A stretch of 64,000 nt of DNA from an uncultured bacterium (GTDB lineage Bacteria; Bacillota; Clostridia; Lachnospirales; Lachnospiraceae). The stretch lies in the NCBI GenBank assembly GCA_947651225.1, contig CANSYK010000009.1, positions 18,765 to 82,764 on the forward strand. Reading direction: 5' to 3'. Under the pieces are notes generated by a model, which saw only the letters and a program-made list of their open reading frames with translations, searched no databases and was not told the origin of the DNA. A program made the position numbers and the translations under genes. Shown here one piece after another: positions 1 through 9,474 of this stretch (within the stretch, counting starts at the first letter, position 1; every line of letters begins with the position of its first letter).

Positions 1-195
1 AAATTTCAGAACGGATGGCCTGTAAAAAACCTTTATTATTTGGATTTAAATAAATTCCCACAAGTATGCCCCTCCTATTTTCATAAAATCTTTACCAAAA
101 AAATCATTCCTTGTTACAGTTCAGCCTTCAATCAAACGAACAATATTTCCGATACCTATATTTTATCAGAAATCAGACTTGAAAAAAACTGCTAA
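1..195 (+). CDS. C-terminal fragment of an unidentified protein, running in from the left window edge
   Basis: Frame 1 open from base 1 to TAA at 193-195 (...SDTYILSEIRLEKNC*); no start codon inside the window. Confidence 0.35.
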   Translation, partial: KFQNGWPVKNLYYLDLNKFPQVCPSYFHKIFTKKIIPCYSSAFNQTNNISDTYILSEIRLEKNC

Positions 196-338
196 TTGCT
201 GTCTCTTACTTTTCCTATCTGAATCACGTATACTTTAAGCATTAAATATGTATTTTGTATAGAAAGAAGGAGGATGGCAGAATTGCACAATTCCCTGACT
301 TTGAAGAACTTATAAGAAAAAGCAAAGGAGCAAATCCT

Positions 339-1007
339 ATGGCAAAAATTTTAATCGTCGAAGACGAAAAGAATATGCAGGATATTATTGCTGAATATAT
401 GGGGCGTGGTGGTCATACTTGCTTTACAGCTGAGGATGGCATGGATGCGTTGCTGGCGTTGAAAAATAATCCTATGGATTTGATGATACTGGATATTATG
501 ATGCCACATCTTGATGGATTTTCTGTCTGTAAGATCGCAAGAGAAATGAGCAATCTCCCTATTATCATGCTGACAGCCAAAAGTAATGAGAACGATAAAT
601 TGAAAGGCTATGATTTAGGCGCAGATGATTACATAACAAAACCATTTAGCCCTAAAGTATTGCTTGCAAAAGCAAATGCCTTATTGCGCCGTTCTTCTGT
701 CCTTCCGGCAGATACCATAAACGCCGGAAAAATTTCTATCCTTACAGCCTCGCATAAAGTTTTTCTGGATGGAAAGGAAATTACTCTGACCTACAAGGAA
801 TATGAGCTGCTACATTTTTTTATATCAAATCCAGGCCAGGTTTTCAGCCGTGAACAATTACTTAACCGGATATGGGGATATGACTTTGAGGGAACGACCA
901 GAACAGTAGATACGCATATTAAAACCCTCCGTCAGAAATTAGGCGACGAAGGCAGGCATATCGTTACGCTTATCCGGTCTGGATACAAATTTGAGGTGAC
1001 AGCATAA
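339..1007 (+). CDS. OmpR-family response regulator (receiver + winged helix)
   Basis: MAKILIVEDEKNMQDII...LDIMMPHLDG...KPFSPKVLLAKANALLRR; C-terminal YKEYELLHFFISNPGQVFSREQLLNRIWGYDFEGTTRTVDTHIKTLRQKLG. Start moved to the internal ATG at 339. Confidence 0.92.
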   Translation: MAKILIVEDEKNMQDIIAEYMGRGGHTCFTAEDGMDALLALKNNPMDLMILDIMMPHLDGFSVCKIAREMSNLPIIMLTAKSNENDKLKGYDLGADDYITKPFSPKVLLAKANALLRRSSVLPADTINAGKISILTASHKVFLDGKEITLTYKEYELLHFFISNPGQVFSREQLLNRIWGYDFEGTTRTVDTHIKTLRQKLGDEGRHIVTLIRSGYKFEVTA

Positions 1008-1021
1008 AAATAAGTGAGCAA

Positions 1022-2090
1022 ATGAATGTTTTTACCATTCGGAAAAAAATACTACTGGCTACTAAACTGATGGGAGTTATTCTGGTATTATCTTATGTAT
1101 TTTCTACCAGGCTGCCTTTAAACGCAGATGTTTCTCTTATGATCTGGCTGGTATTTGTTGCTGTCTTAATCTGTGCAATTGATCTATGGATGTCTAGGTT
1201 TATTTCAAAACCCGTGTCTGAACTGAATGAAGCCGCCAGCCGTATGGCAAATTTAGATTTCTCACATTTTTGTGAGGTAACAGGGCACGATGAGTTTGGG
1301 GAACTTTCCCACAGCCTGAACGTTATGGCCGAAAATTTGCAGGAGGCATTTGAGGAACGGGAAAATGCAAACAGAAAGTTGGAGCAGGATGTGAAGCAAA
1401 AAAGCGCCTGCTGGCCGAACGCAAAGAACTGGCAGACAACCTTTCACACGAAATGAAAACTCCGCCGGGTGTGATCCGGGCTTATACAGAAGGATTGCAG
1501 GATGAAACAGATGAAAGGAAAAGGCAGGATTACTACGAAGTCATTATAAAATAAACAGAGCGCATGAGCAGCCTGATTACCACTCTGCTTGACTTATCCG
1601 CACTGGAAAACGGAGCTGCCAGGCTTCACCCAGAACGCTTCGAATTTGTTGAATTTTTGGAAACCATTGCCGGACGATTACTGATTGATACCCCGGATGC
1701 TGATTTTGATTTGCAATATGAACTACCAGAACTGCCTGTCTATGTCAATACTGATAAGAGCAGGATGGAGCAGGTACTTAACAATCTGATCGTCAATGCA
1801 AAACGAAATGTCCAGCCAGGCGGCATTCTGAAGCTTTCACTTACAGAACGGGATGGCATGCTGGACTTTTCCATCTATAATCAAGGACATCCTATCCCAC
1901 AGGAAAATCTTTCTAAAATCTGGACGAAATTTTATCGCAATAAAAATACAAAATACAGCGGTTCAGGATTAGGGCTTGCGATTGTGGCACAAATTCTTTC
2001 CATGCAGCATTTAACATATGGCGTTTTAAACCGGCAGGACGGAGTAATATTCTATTCATCATGCGAAAAACCAGCCGTAAATAGTAACGA
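1022..2090 (+). pseudogene. Sensor histidine kinase, disrupted
   Basis: TM + HAMP in 1022-1456; the H-box (LLAERKELADNLSHEMKTPPGVI) continues in another frame from ~1397; in-frame TAA at ~1552; HATPase (NNLIVNAKRN...GSGLGLAIVAQIL) in 1564-2205. The 3' end runs into a dispersed repeat at 2057-2088. Confidence 0.85.
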
Positions 2091-2133
2091 TTTCACACCA
2101 ACTTCACATGGACTTCAACGCACTTTTTTATTC

Positions 2134-2294
2134 TTAGGAACAGTAAATAAATTAAACGAACAAGTTACGAAGAATGTTTTTCTGAGTGCAAAGAAAAAAA
2201 CGTAAGAGTAACGGGCTACGGCGAGGCTTTTTGATGCAGCAATCGAAAAAACAGGCGAGTAAGTTGTTCCATTTAATTATTTACAGTTCCTTAA
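2134..2294. repeat. ~160-bp imperfect palindrome with TTAGGAAC.../...GTTCCTTA ends (MITE-like), degenerate copy
   Basis: Left TTAGGAACAGTAAATAAATTAAACGAACAAGTTAC is near reverse-complementary to right GTAAGTTGTTCCATTTAATTATTTACAGTTCCTTAA. Confidence 0.6.
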
Positions 2295-2341
2295 CCCATC
2301 AAGAGGAAAAAACTTTCCTCAAAATGCAAGGAGGTGTGCTT

Positions 2342-2485
2342 ATGTTTTTAGGTTTGGAATGGTACTGGCGGCTTGTGATTGTGGCGGCACTTATCATCAT
2401 TATCCCGATGAAAGTAAGGTTTATGAAATGGTGGAGCAGACGAGAGCAGGACAGAAAAAAAGAACAACATGGGAAATGGGGGTGA
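2342..2485 (+). CDS. Small membrane protein upstream of the ABC transporter
   Basis: MFLGLEWYWRLVIVAALIIIIPMKVRFMKWWSRREQDRKKEQHGKWG; preceded by AAGGAGGTG; one TM segment. Confidence 0.5.
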   Translation: MFLGLEWYWRLVIVAALIIIIPMKVRFMKWWSRREQDRKKEQHGKWG

Positions 2486-2491
2486 TGACGA

Positions 2492-3340
2492 ATGATTGAA
2501 GTAAAGAATCTGACTTTTTCTTATGGGAAAGACAAAGAGGCATTACACGGTTTGAACTTCACGGTGGAAGATGGGGAAATTTGGGGATTCCTGGGGCCAA
2601 ACGGTTCTGGGAAGTCTACAACCCAAAAGATATTAACCGGCATCCTAAAAGGACATGGCGGTATGGTATCCCTGTCTGGGAAAGCTCTAGGGAACACATA
2701 TACACAAGATTTCTTTCAGAAAATTGGTGTTCTATTTGAGTTTCCCTACCTGTATGCCAACTTAAGCGCCCTTGACAACCTGCATTATTTTTCCTCTTTC
2801 TATCCCATAAAACAGCTGCGGGATGCAGAAGAAGTACTTGATGAATTAGAATTTAAGAGAGATTTCTTAAGGAAACCAGTCTCCTCATACTCTAAGGGGA
2901 TGCGCCAGCGCATCAGCATGGCAAGGGCTTTGATCAGCAATCCTAAACTCCTGTTTCTGGACGAACCGACCAGCGGCCTTGATCCTACTGGAGCCGTCCT
3001 CTTCCGCAGAATCATAGAGAACGAGCGCCAGAAAGGAACGACGGTATTTGTAACAACCCATAATATGCTGGATGCCGATCTGCTTTGTGACAGAGTAGCT
3101 TTTATCTCTAATGGGAACATTGTTGCACTTGATACGCCAAAAAATCTGAAAGAGCAAAACAGCAGCCACAGCATTGCTGTCGACTATCTGTATCAGGGCA
3201 GAAGAATTGAACAAATAATAGAAGCGCCAGAGCTGGAATCAGGTATTCCTTTTCCCTATGATGAACTGATTAGCATTCACTCTCAGGAGCCAACTTTGGA
3301 GGATATCTTTATCCAGTATGCAGGAAGGAGGATGTCTTAA
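2492..3340 (+). CDS. ABC transporter ATP-binding protein
   Basis: Walker A GPNGSGKST, signature YSKGMRQRISMARAL, Walker B LLFLDEPTSGLDP. Confidence 0.93.
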   Translation: MIEVKNLTFSYGKDKEALHGLNFTVEDGEIWGFLGPNGSGKSTTQKILTGILKGHGGMVSLSGKALGNTYTQDFFQKIGVLFEFPYLYANLSALDNLHYFSSFYPIKQLRDAEEVLDELEFKRDFLRKPVSSYSKGMRQRISMARALISNPKLLFLDEPTSGLDPTGAVLFRRIIENERQKGTTVFVTTHNMLDADLLCDRVAFISNGNIVALDTPKNLKEQNSSHSIAVDYLYQGRRIEQIIEAPELESGIPFPYDELISIHSQEPTLEDIFIQYAGRRMS

Positions 3341-4086
3341 TGTGGAAAAGCCTTTCTTCTTTATTCAAAAAAGACTGCAGGATGATGGCGTCAGGAAAAT
3401 TCTTCCTTGTAGCGCTGGGATCGCTTTTGCTCTATACGTTATTCATTAACCTTGGCTATCTGAATTTCATGGGAGATAATGCCAATATCTACAATGTATA
3501 TCTCTATAATCCGGCAGGAACATATACACAGGTGTCGCCGCTTATCCATTTGTAGGATTTTTGGGGATTGCGTCTGTACTGTTTAAAGAAAAACAGATGG
3601 GAGGCATACGTGTCCATTGCCATTATGCCAATGAAAAAGAACCTGTTTGTATTTTCCAAAGTCTTTCTTTTTCTAATCACAGATTTAGTATTCGCAATTT
3701 TGATGACCCTGTTCAATGTGGGACTGGCAGAAGCAGGAAACATTTTGCCTGCTGTACTGATACAGACAGGGATCTTGTCCCTGATTATGGCTCTCACAGG
3801 CTTCGGCTGCACGATGCTGCTAAAAGATTTCAAACAATTTTCACTGGCCTATCTGGTGATTGCGCTCTTTACGGCAACACCGGTTTTCCTATCGGCCAAC
3901 ACTGCAATTAAAATGGATTGGATTGATTACCATCCGTTTTATCACGTGTATATGGGGCTGAAAAATGCATTTTTCGGTATGCCTGTTACAAACCCAGTTT
4001 ATTATATCTGCGTAGTATGTGTCATTATCGTACTCTTTGCTGTTGTTGGAGCAGCGTTTCGTAAAGAGATGGGAAAGGAGGGCTGA
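3340..4086 (+). pseudogene. ABC transporter permease, two frameshifts
   Basis: Frame 1 (MWKSLSSLFKKDCRMM...) stops at 3555; AYPFVGFLGIASVLFKEKQMGG continues in frame 0; then back to frame 1 (AIMPMKKNLFVFSKVFLFLITDLVF...). Confidence 0.8.
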
Positions 4087-4088
4087 TT

Positions 4089-4975
4089 ATGAAAGGATTA
4101 ATCTATCAGCTAAAAAGCGCCAGGAAAGATAAGTTTTGTATCATGTCGTTTCTCCTGCCTATTGTGGTAGCTATAGCGCTAAATATTGTCGGCTCCATTG
4201 ACCTTTCTTCATTAGGAGAATATTATTTTTGTGTGGTTGATGGCAAAGTCGCTGATGAAACGCAGAAGTGGCTTATGGGATACGGCGATGTTACGGTTTG
4301 TCAGACAAGAGAAGAATGGCTTTTGGCAATCAAGGAGCCGTCTACCAATCTGATCGGCGTGGAGATGGATGGAACGGGGATCAAAACAATTTTATCTGGT
4401 GATGAATTGCCGCTGTGGCAACAGGCAGCAGCCACACTTCCGTCTCTCTATGAACAGCGGGAAGCGGCGGCAAAGGTCAGCATACAGACTTTGGAGCAGC
4501 CCGACGTGCTGGAAGGAATCCAGTATATTTTTATGGCAATAACACTGATCGTTGCTATGTTCATGGGCTGTACCTTTAATGCGATGAACATCATTTCTGA
4601 AAAAGAAAGTGGTGTTGCACTGGTCAATGAAATACTGCCTATGACATCCAGGCAATATGTTGTTCAGAAAATTTTTATTGGCTTTGTATTTGGCTGTCTG
4701 TCTGCGATTGTCACGGCAGCAATCTGTTTCCTGCTTTCCCCTGCTAAAATATCTAGCGATAGCGAAAAACAAAGCACTCTCATACATTTGCTACCTTATC
4801 CCGTCCAGTGCAACTTTTGAGGGAGTTATGGATCTGGCAAATGGCGGTATGGCAACCGCAGGTAAAGATATCGCCATCCTTACCGTTCATTGTGCAGGCT
4901 GATTTTTGCTCTATCTTCTTATGTCTAAGAATCAGAAAAAATAGTTTTTACGTAAAAAGCAAAGCTGACCTTGTT
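4089..4975 (+). pseudogene. Second ABC transporter permease, frameshifted/truncated near the 3' end
   Basis: 4089-4820 reads MKGLIYQLKSARKDKFCIMSFLLPIVVAIALN...; the coding sense then appears in another frame (TFEGVMDLANGGMATAGKDIAIL) and ends against the hairpin repeat at 4973-5028. Confidence 0.65.
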
Positions 4976-5028
4976 ACTATTCACGGCTGTTCTTAACATC
5001 ATGCGAAAAACCAGCCGTGAATAGTAAC
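4973..5028. repeat. Hairpin repeat GTTACTATTCACGGCTG...CAGCCGTGAATAGTAAC
   Basis: 17-bp perfect inverted repeat at the two ends; related sequences at 2057, 34181, 50459 and 59229-59423. Confidence 0.8.
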
Positions 5029-5066
5029 CTGACCTTTCCAGAAAAAGCGGAATCATAATATCAGGA

Positions 5067-5095
5067 TTGACAAATAGAATTAATTTTGCTATACT
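5067..5095 (+). promoter_or_regulatory. Sigma-A promoter of the TetR-type gene
   Basis: TTGACA (5067-5072), 17-bp spacer, TATACT (5090-5095). Confidence 0.7.
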
Positions 5096-5145
5096 GTAAA
5101 TCAATTTATAGTAAATGAATTTACAGTAAATCGGTTTATAGTAAA
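5090..5145 (+). promoter_or_regulatory. Four iterated TTTAyAGTAAA-like sites at exact 15-bp period (putative operator array)
   Basis: TATACTGTAAA 5090, TTTATAGTAAA 5105, TTTACAGTAAA 5120, TTTATAGTAAA 5135, just before the gene start. Confidence 0.6.
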
Positions 5146-5159
5146 AAGGAGGGAATATA

Positions 5160-5795
5160 GTGCCAAGTAATCCTAAAATTCCAAAAGATATGATACTAAA
5201 AACCGCCTTAGAATTGTTGATTGAGAGCGGCTATGGCAATGTAACAATAAAAGCAGTTGCAAAAAAATTGAATAGTTCCACACAGCCTATTTCCTGGCAT
5301 TTTGGTAACATGGAGGGTTTTCGCAAAGCCCTTGCCGAATATGCTATATCTTACGCAAATAAAAAATTGAAACCATCATCCAAAAATGCTGTTAGTGCGT
5401 TTTCGGAAATAGGCAATGCCTATGTTGATATTGCTTTTGATATGCCTTATTTATTTAAATATCTTTACCTAAATGAAGGAAGCGATTATTGCGCTGGTAC
5501 GTTTGAAATGATTCTTTCTGCAATAAATAATCAGGATTTAGTCGCCGAAATATCGAACTTTTTTTGTATACCTAATGATAAAGCACTGGACTATCTTACA
5601 AATACCATAGTATATTCACATGGACTTCTCACAGCAATAGTTTCGGGTACCATAAAAGCAAATAGGCAAACTGCAAAAGAAAAAGTTCATAATGCGTGTT
5701 GTGCTTTTTTGCTACAAGCGGGTGGAGATATAAAGAAAGCCCAAGAAGCGGAAAATTTTTTGAAAAGAGCAAAAAATGCAGACAAAAAAGTCTAA
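5160..5795 (+). CDS. TetR/AcrR-family transcriptional regulator
   Basis: GTG start after AGGAGGG; IPKDMILKTALELLIESGYGNVTIKAVAKKLNSSTQPISWHFGNMEGFRKAL helix-turn-helix. Confidence 0.85.
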   Translation: MPSNPKIPKDMILKTALELLIESGYGNVTIKAVAKKLNSSTQPISWHFGNMEGFRKALAEYAISYANKKLKPSSKNAVSAFSEIGNAYVDIAFDMPYLFKYLYLNEGSDYCAGTFEMILSAINNQDLVAEISNFFCIPNDKALDYLTNTIVYSHGLLTAIVSGTIKANRQTAKEKVHNACCAFLLQAGGDIKKAQEAENFLKRAKNADKKV

Positions 5796-5933
5796 TTATA
5801 GTAAACGCATAAAATACATGCGTTAACTATAATGGATGCACACGGATACACATAGGAAGTTATGCTGCTTTGCAGCGTGTATCCGGCGCTGTAAACAAAG
5901 CAAAACGCAAGCATTTTTTTCGTTTACTATAAT
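5795..5933 (-). repeat. ~138-bp three-hairpin repeat element, copy 1 (inverted relative to copies 2 and 3)
   Basis: Near-identical reverse complement of 8808-8945 and 31231-31368. Confidence 0.9.
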
Positions 5934-6000
5934 GCACAAAATTTACAGGTGCTTGATATTAAAGAACAGGAAACACGCTCTAACATCGTAGAGAAAATTT

Positions 6001-6858
6001 ATGGGGAGAAATGGAGATATGATGACAAAGTTTAAAGTACTGAAGAAATTCATGTTACCTGCCATTATGTGGCTGATTTTTGAAATTATAGCCATTACAC
6101 TTTGGCTTACAATGCAGAATATATTTTATCTATTTAATTTTAGCTATATCGGAACATCAGTAGCAATAGGATTTTTGCTGTTCCAGCTTCAATACAAATA
6201 CGCTCGCAGAATAGCGCAATTTTTGGTTGGAACATATATGTTTGTTTATCTTGGATTGATTTGTAATGAGAATATGCAGATAGAGGGATTTTGGTACTAC
6301 TTGTTTACTGGTGTTTTTGAGGCGGCAACTATTCATTATGCAGTTGCAAAAATATTTGGTCCTTTAATTTTCGGACGTGGATGGTGTGGATTCGCCTGTT
6401 GGACAGCAATGATTCTTGATTTGCTTCCATATAAGATACCGCAGCAGCCACGGAAAAAATGGGGGTGGGTGCGGTATCTTACTTTTGTACTATCTTTTAT
6501 TTTTGTTAGTGGGTTATTCCTTGCACAAGTACAGAATATGGAACAAATAATGTTCTGGTTGTTTTTGATTGGCAACGTTTTATATTACATAGTTGGAATT
6601 ATTTTAGCTTTTGCGTTAAAGGATAATCGTGCTTTCTGCAAATATATATGTCCGATTACAGTATTTTTGAAACCTGCATCCTATTTTTCATTATTGCATA
6701 TTAAATGTGACAAAAGCAAATGTGTTTCCTGTGGTAAATGCAAAAAAGTTTGTCCTATGAATGTTGATGTAACTGATAACTCCAGAAAACGCAAAAACGG
6801 GACAGAATGCATTTTATGTTTTGAATGTAAAAAGGTTTGTTCCAAAAATGCACTATAA
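6001..6858 (+). CDS. 4Fe-4S-binding membrane protein (NapH/polyferredoxin-like)
   Basis: Several TM segments, RGWCGFACW, KCDKSKCVSCGKCKKVCPMNV and CILCFECKKVC clusters. Confidence 0.8.
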   Translation: MGRNGDMMTKFKVLKKFMLPAIMWLIFEIIAITLWLTMQNIFYLFNFSYIGTSVAIGFLLFQLQYKYARRIAQFLVGTYMFVYLGLICNENMQIEGFWYYLFTGVFEAATIHYAVAKIFGPLIFGRGWCGFACWTAMILDLLPYKIPQQPRKKWGWVRYLTFVLSFIFVSGLFLAQVQNMEQIMFWLFLIGNVLYYIVGIILAFALKDNRAFCKYICPITVFLKPASYFSLLHIKCDKSKCVSCGKCKKVCPMNVDVTDNSRKRKNGTECILCFECKKVCSKNAL

Positions 6859-6895
6859 TTTTCAATGTAGCAAATAAAACATCATACTCTCAATA

Positions 6896-7090
6896 TCAAG
6901 TCCCCCGTTCTATCATACAGCTATGTGGTTTACTTGCTTTCTTCTTATCATAATTGATCCCAACAAGCAAAATTTCACCCACATACCCTTCCAATGCCTG
7001 TGTATAGTGCCTGTCCTTTATCTGCTGAATTACCGCATTCGCAGACTTATCATAATTATTTCTAATAATGCCAAATGGTAATTCAGCCAA
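6896..7090 (-). pseudogene. C-terminal remnant of a PD-(D/E)XK/AAA-ATPase-like protein
   Basis: AVIQQIKDRHYTQALEGYVGEILLVGINYDKK resembles the C-terminus of the neighbouring intact ORF (ALQQIEEKRYAAALEAKGIPAERIRIYGFAFEGK). Confidence 0.55.
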
Positions 7091-8774
7091 TTAACACAGT
7101 TTTCCCCTCAAAAGCAAACCCATATATTCGGATACGTTCTGCCGGAATCCCCTTTGCCTCCAAAGCAGCGGCATACCGTTTTTCTTCTATCTGCTGAAGC
7201 GCCATCCTCACTGTTTCCTCCAAATCCTTCTCCTTCTGGGGGCGATGTACTTTAAACTCTATAATAATAGCATCATCCTTTTCATTACCTTTCAACGGCT
7301 CAAGCATGATATCATAACGCCCAAATCCGCTTTCACGATTTGAGGTAACCGTATATCTGTCTGACAAATCCACCATCAGCCCCAGCACAAAACCATGATA
7401 GAAACGTTCTGGCTGCGACCGTTCAGACAACCTCCTGCCTGTATCAAAGCTACTAAAGACATCAAGCGCAACACTATTCATATATTCATTCATCGCCTCA
7501 AGGTCTCCCAGCAGCAATGCCTTGATAAAATCATTGTACTCAGGTATACTCTGCTTAAACCAGCTTTCAATCATATTCCGAAACATCAGCCTGACCTCTT
7601 TATTGGTTAGCTTTAAATCGTATTCCTCAATTCCCTCTTCCAGGGTATAAGTTTCCACCCTTAAATAGCCACTTGCGAGCAACAAACTCCAAATTGCATA
7701 TTCATTATGGTCAAGCTGATTAAAAACAATCTGTTCATCAATTCTCGTATGGAGAATACCACCATTTAACAAATCTTCCATTGTAACCTTTACATCTTTG
7801 CTGCCCTCACGAATCAACTTCCCAACAAGGCTGTTGCTGCTGGTATTTGCCCAGTATGTTGAAAATTTTTTATCTCCAAGGAAATGAATAATTGACCATG
7901 GATTATAAATATTTGTTTTTCCACCAAATGTAAAACCGTCATACCAGTCTTTCACATGCCACTCCATATCAGATAGCCCAAACTCATGCAAAGCATCTGA
8001 CACTTCCATTTGTGTAAAACCGAAAGACTCTTCATACTTATGTGAGGTTGTTGTTACTACAGCTAAATTATTCAAATCCGAAAAAATACTTTCTTTACTT
8101 ACCCTCGTAATCCCCGTCATAATAGCACGTTCCAGACATTGATTCGTCTTAAAAGTAGCATTAAACAAACTCCTTGTAAACGCCACAATTTCATCCCAGT
8201 ATCCATTTACATATGCTTCCTGCATCGGTGTATCATATTCATCCAATAAAATAATCACTTTTTTTCCATAATATCTCATTAATAATTTTGAAAGCATATT
8301 CAAGGACATTCCGGCAATATCCTCTTCCATATCCCTTGACACTGCACGGAAAAGCTCTTTTTCTGCCTCACTCATCAAACCATCCACATTTAAAAGAAAA
8401 TTATACTCCGCATACTGCTCAAAAATCAGCCGGCAAATCATTTTTTGCATCCCTGAAAAATCTTTTGTTCCTTTTACTGATGCAAAAGAAAGGCTGATAA
8501 CTGGATACATTCCCTGCAAACCCTGATATTTTTCTTTTTTCCAAATTTTAAGCCCTTCAAAAATTTCTCCCTGTCCTTTATATTTTACTGAAAAAAAACG
8601 TTCTGTCATGCTCATTGCCAGCGTCTTGCCAAAGCGCCTTGGGCGGGTAAGTAAAGTCACGCTGTCCCCGTTCTCCCACCACTCCCTGATAAAATCAGTT
8701 TTATCCACATAAAAATAGTTATTAGAAATAATCGTTTCAAAATCCTGAACACCGATTGCAGCTGTTCTTGCCAT
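7083..8774 (-). CDS. AAA-ATPase-like protein with C-terminal PD-(D/E)XK nuclease-like domain (DUF1703 type)
   Basis: FYVDKTDFIREWWENGDSVTLLTRPRRFGKTLAMSM, VIILLDEYDTPMQEAY, C-terminal RYDIMLEP...DDAIIIEFKV. Confidence 0.85.
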   Translation of the reverse strand: MARTAAIGVQDFETIISNNYFYVDKTDFIREWWENGDSVTLLTRPRRFGKTLAMSMTERFFSVKYKGQGEIFEGLKIWKKEKYQGLQGMYPVISLSFASVKGTKDFSGMQKMICRLIFEQYAEYNFLLNVDGLMSEAEKELFRAVSRDMEEDIAGMSLNMLSKLLMRYYGKKVIILLDEYDTPMQEAYVNGYWDEIVAFTRSLFNATFKTNQCLERAIMTGITRVSKESIFSDLNNLAVVTTTSHKYEESFGFTQMEVSDALHEFGLSDMEWHVKDWYDGFTFGGKTNIYNPWSIIHFLGDKKFSTYWANTSSNSLVGKLIREGSKDVKVTMEDLLNGGILHTRIDEQIVFNQLDHNEYAIWSLLLASGYLRVETYTLEEGIEEYDLKLTNKEVRLMFRNMIESWFKQSIPEYNDFIKALLLGDLEAMNEYMNSVALDVFSSFDTGRRLSERSQPERFYHGFVLGLMVDLSDRYTVTSNRESGFGRYDIMLEPLKGNEKDDAIIIEFKVHRPQKEKDLEETVRMALQQIEEKRYAAALEAKGIPAERIRIYGFAFEGKTVLIG

Positions 8775-8807
8775 ACTTTCCCTCCTAAAATATGCTTGAA
8801 ATCCCCT

Positions 8808-8945
8808 ATTATAGTAAACGAAAAAAACGCTTGCGTTTTGCTTCGTTTACAGCGCCGGATACACGCTGCAAAGCAGCATAACTTCCTATGTGTATCCGTG
8901 CGCATCCATTATAGTAAACGCATGTATTTTATGCGTTTACTATAA
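8808..8945 (+). repeat. ~138-bp three-hairpin repeat element, copy 2
   Basis: TTATAGTAAACGAAAAAAACGCTTGCG...GCGCATCCATTATAGTAAACGCATGTATTTTATGCGTTTACTATAA. Confidence 0.9.
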
Positions 8946-8995
8946 ACTATTGTAACACAAAAAACTTTGAATTAAAATCCCCTGTAACGCCAAAA

Positions 8996-9019
8996 GGCTG
9001 CAGGATTTCTCCTGCAGCC
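8996..9019 (-). terminator. Rho-independent terminator downstream of spoVG
   Basis: GGCTGCAGGATTTCTCCTGCAGCC hairpin; TTTT follows on the minus strand. Confidence 0.65.
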
Positions 9020-9031
9020 ATCAAATACACC

Positions 9032-9319
9032 TCATTCACTTTGTAACTCATTCATCGGCTCTTCATCATGAACCTCAGAATATTTCTCTAATATAATATT
9101 CTGAACCTTCTCCCTTGTTTCAGAATTAATCGGATGAGCAATATCACGGTATTCTCCATCACCGGCTCGCCGGCTTGGCATTGCAATGAACAATCCCTTT
9201 TCGCCTTCAATCACCTTAATATCATGAATGACAAATTCATCGTCCAATGTAATTGATACTACCGCTTTCATTTTTCCTTCCTTCGTGATTTTACGAATTC
9301 TCACATCTGTTACTTGCAC
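9032..9319 (-). CDS. spoVG: Septation/sporulation regulator SpoVG
   Basis: [54 protein letters not shown] start after AAAGGAGG. Confidence 0.93.
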   Translation of the reverse strand: MQVTDVRIRKITKEGKMKAVVSITLDDEFVIHDIKVIEGEKGLFIAMPSRRAGDGEYRDIAHPINSETREKVQNIILEKYSEVHDEEPMNELQSE

Positions 9320-9474
9320 GGCTATAACCTCCTTTGGTGTTGTTATGTTAATCTCGCCTACAGGAAAGTATAACTTATATAGGAAGAAACTCATCATAAT
9401 ACTGCATTACCTCTACCCTATAGGGCTTTATCCCCCACCACCTTTTACTCTGCAGCCTGTAAGTATCTTATCAT

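Noticed and set aside
1262-1447. Short antisense ORFs throughout the window (e.g. 1262-1447, 2800-3174, 12402-12638)
   Set aside because: Overlap well-supported genes on the opposite strand and lack RBS or domain signal.
5934-6000. Open segment NLQVLDIKEQETRSNIVEKIYGEKWRYDDKV before the 4Fe-4S gene
   Set aside because: Too short and without a start to assign; perhaps a gene remnant, not supportable.
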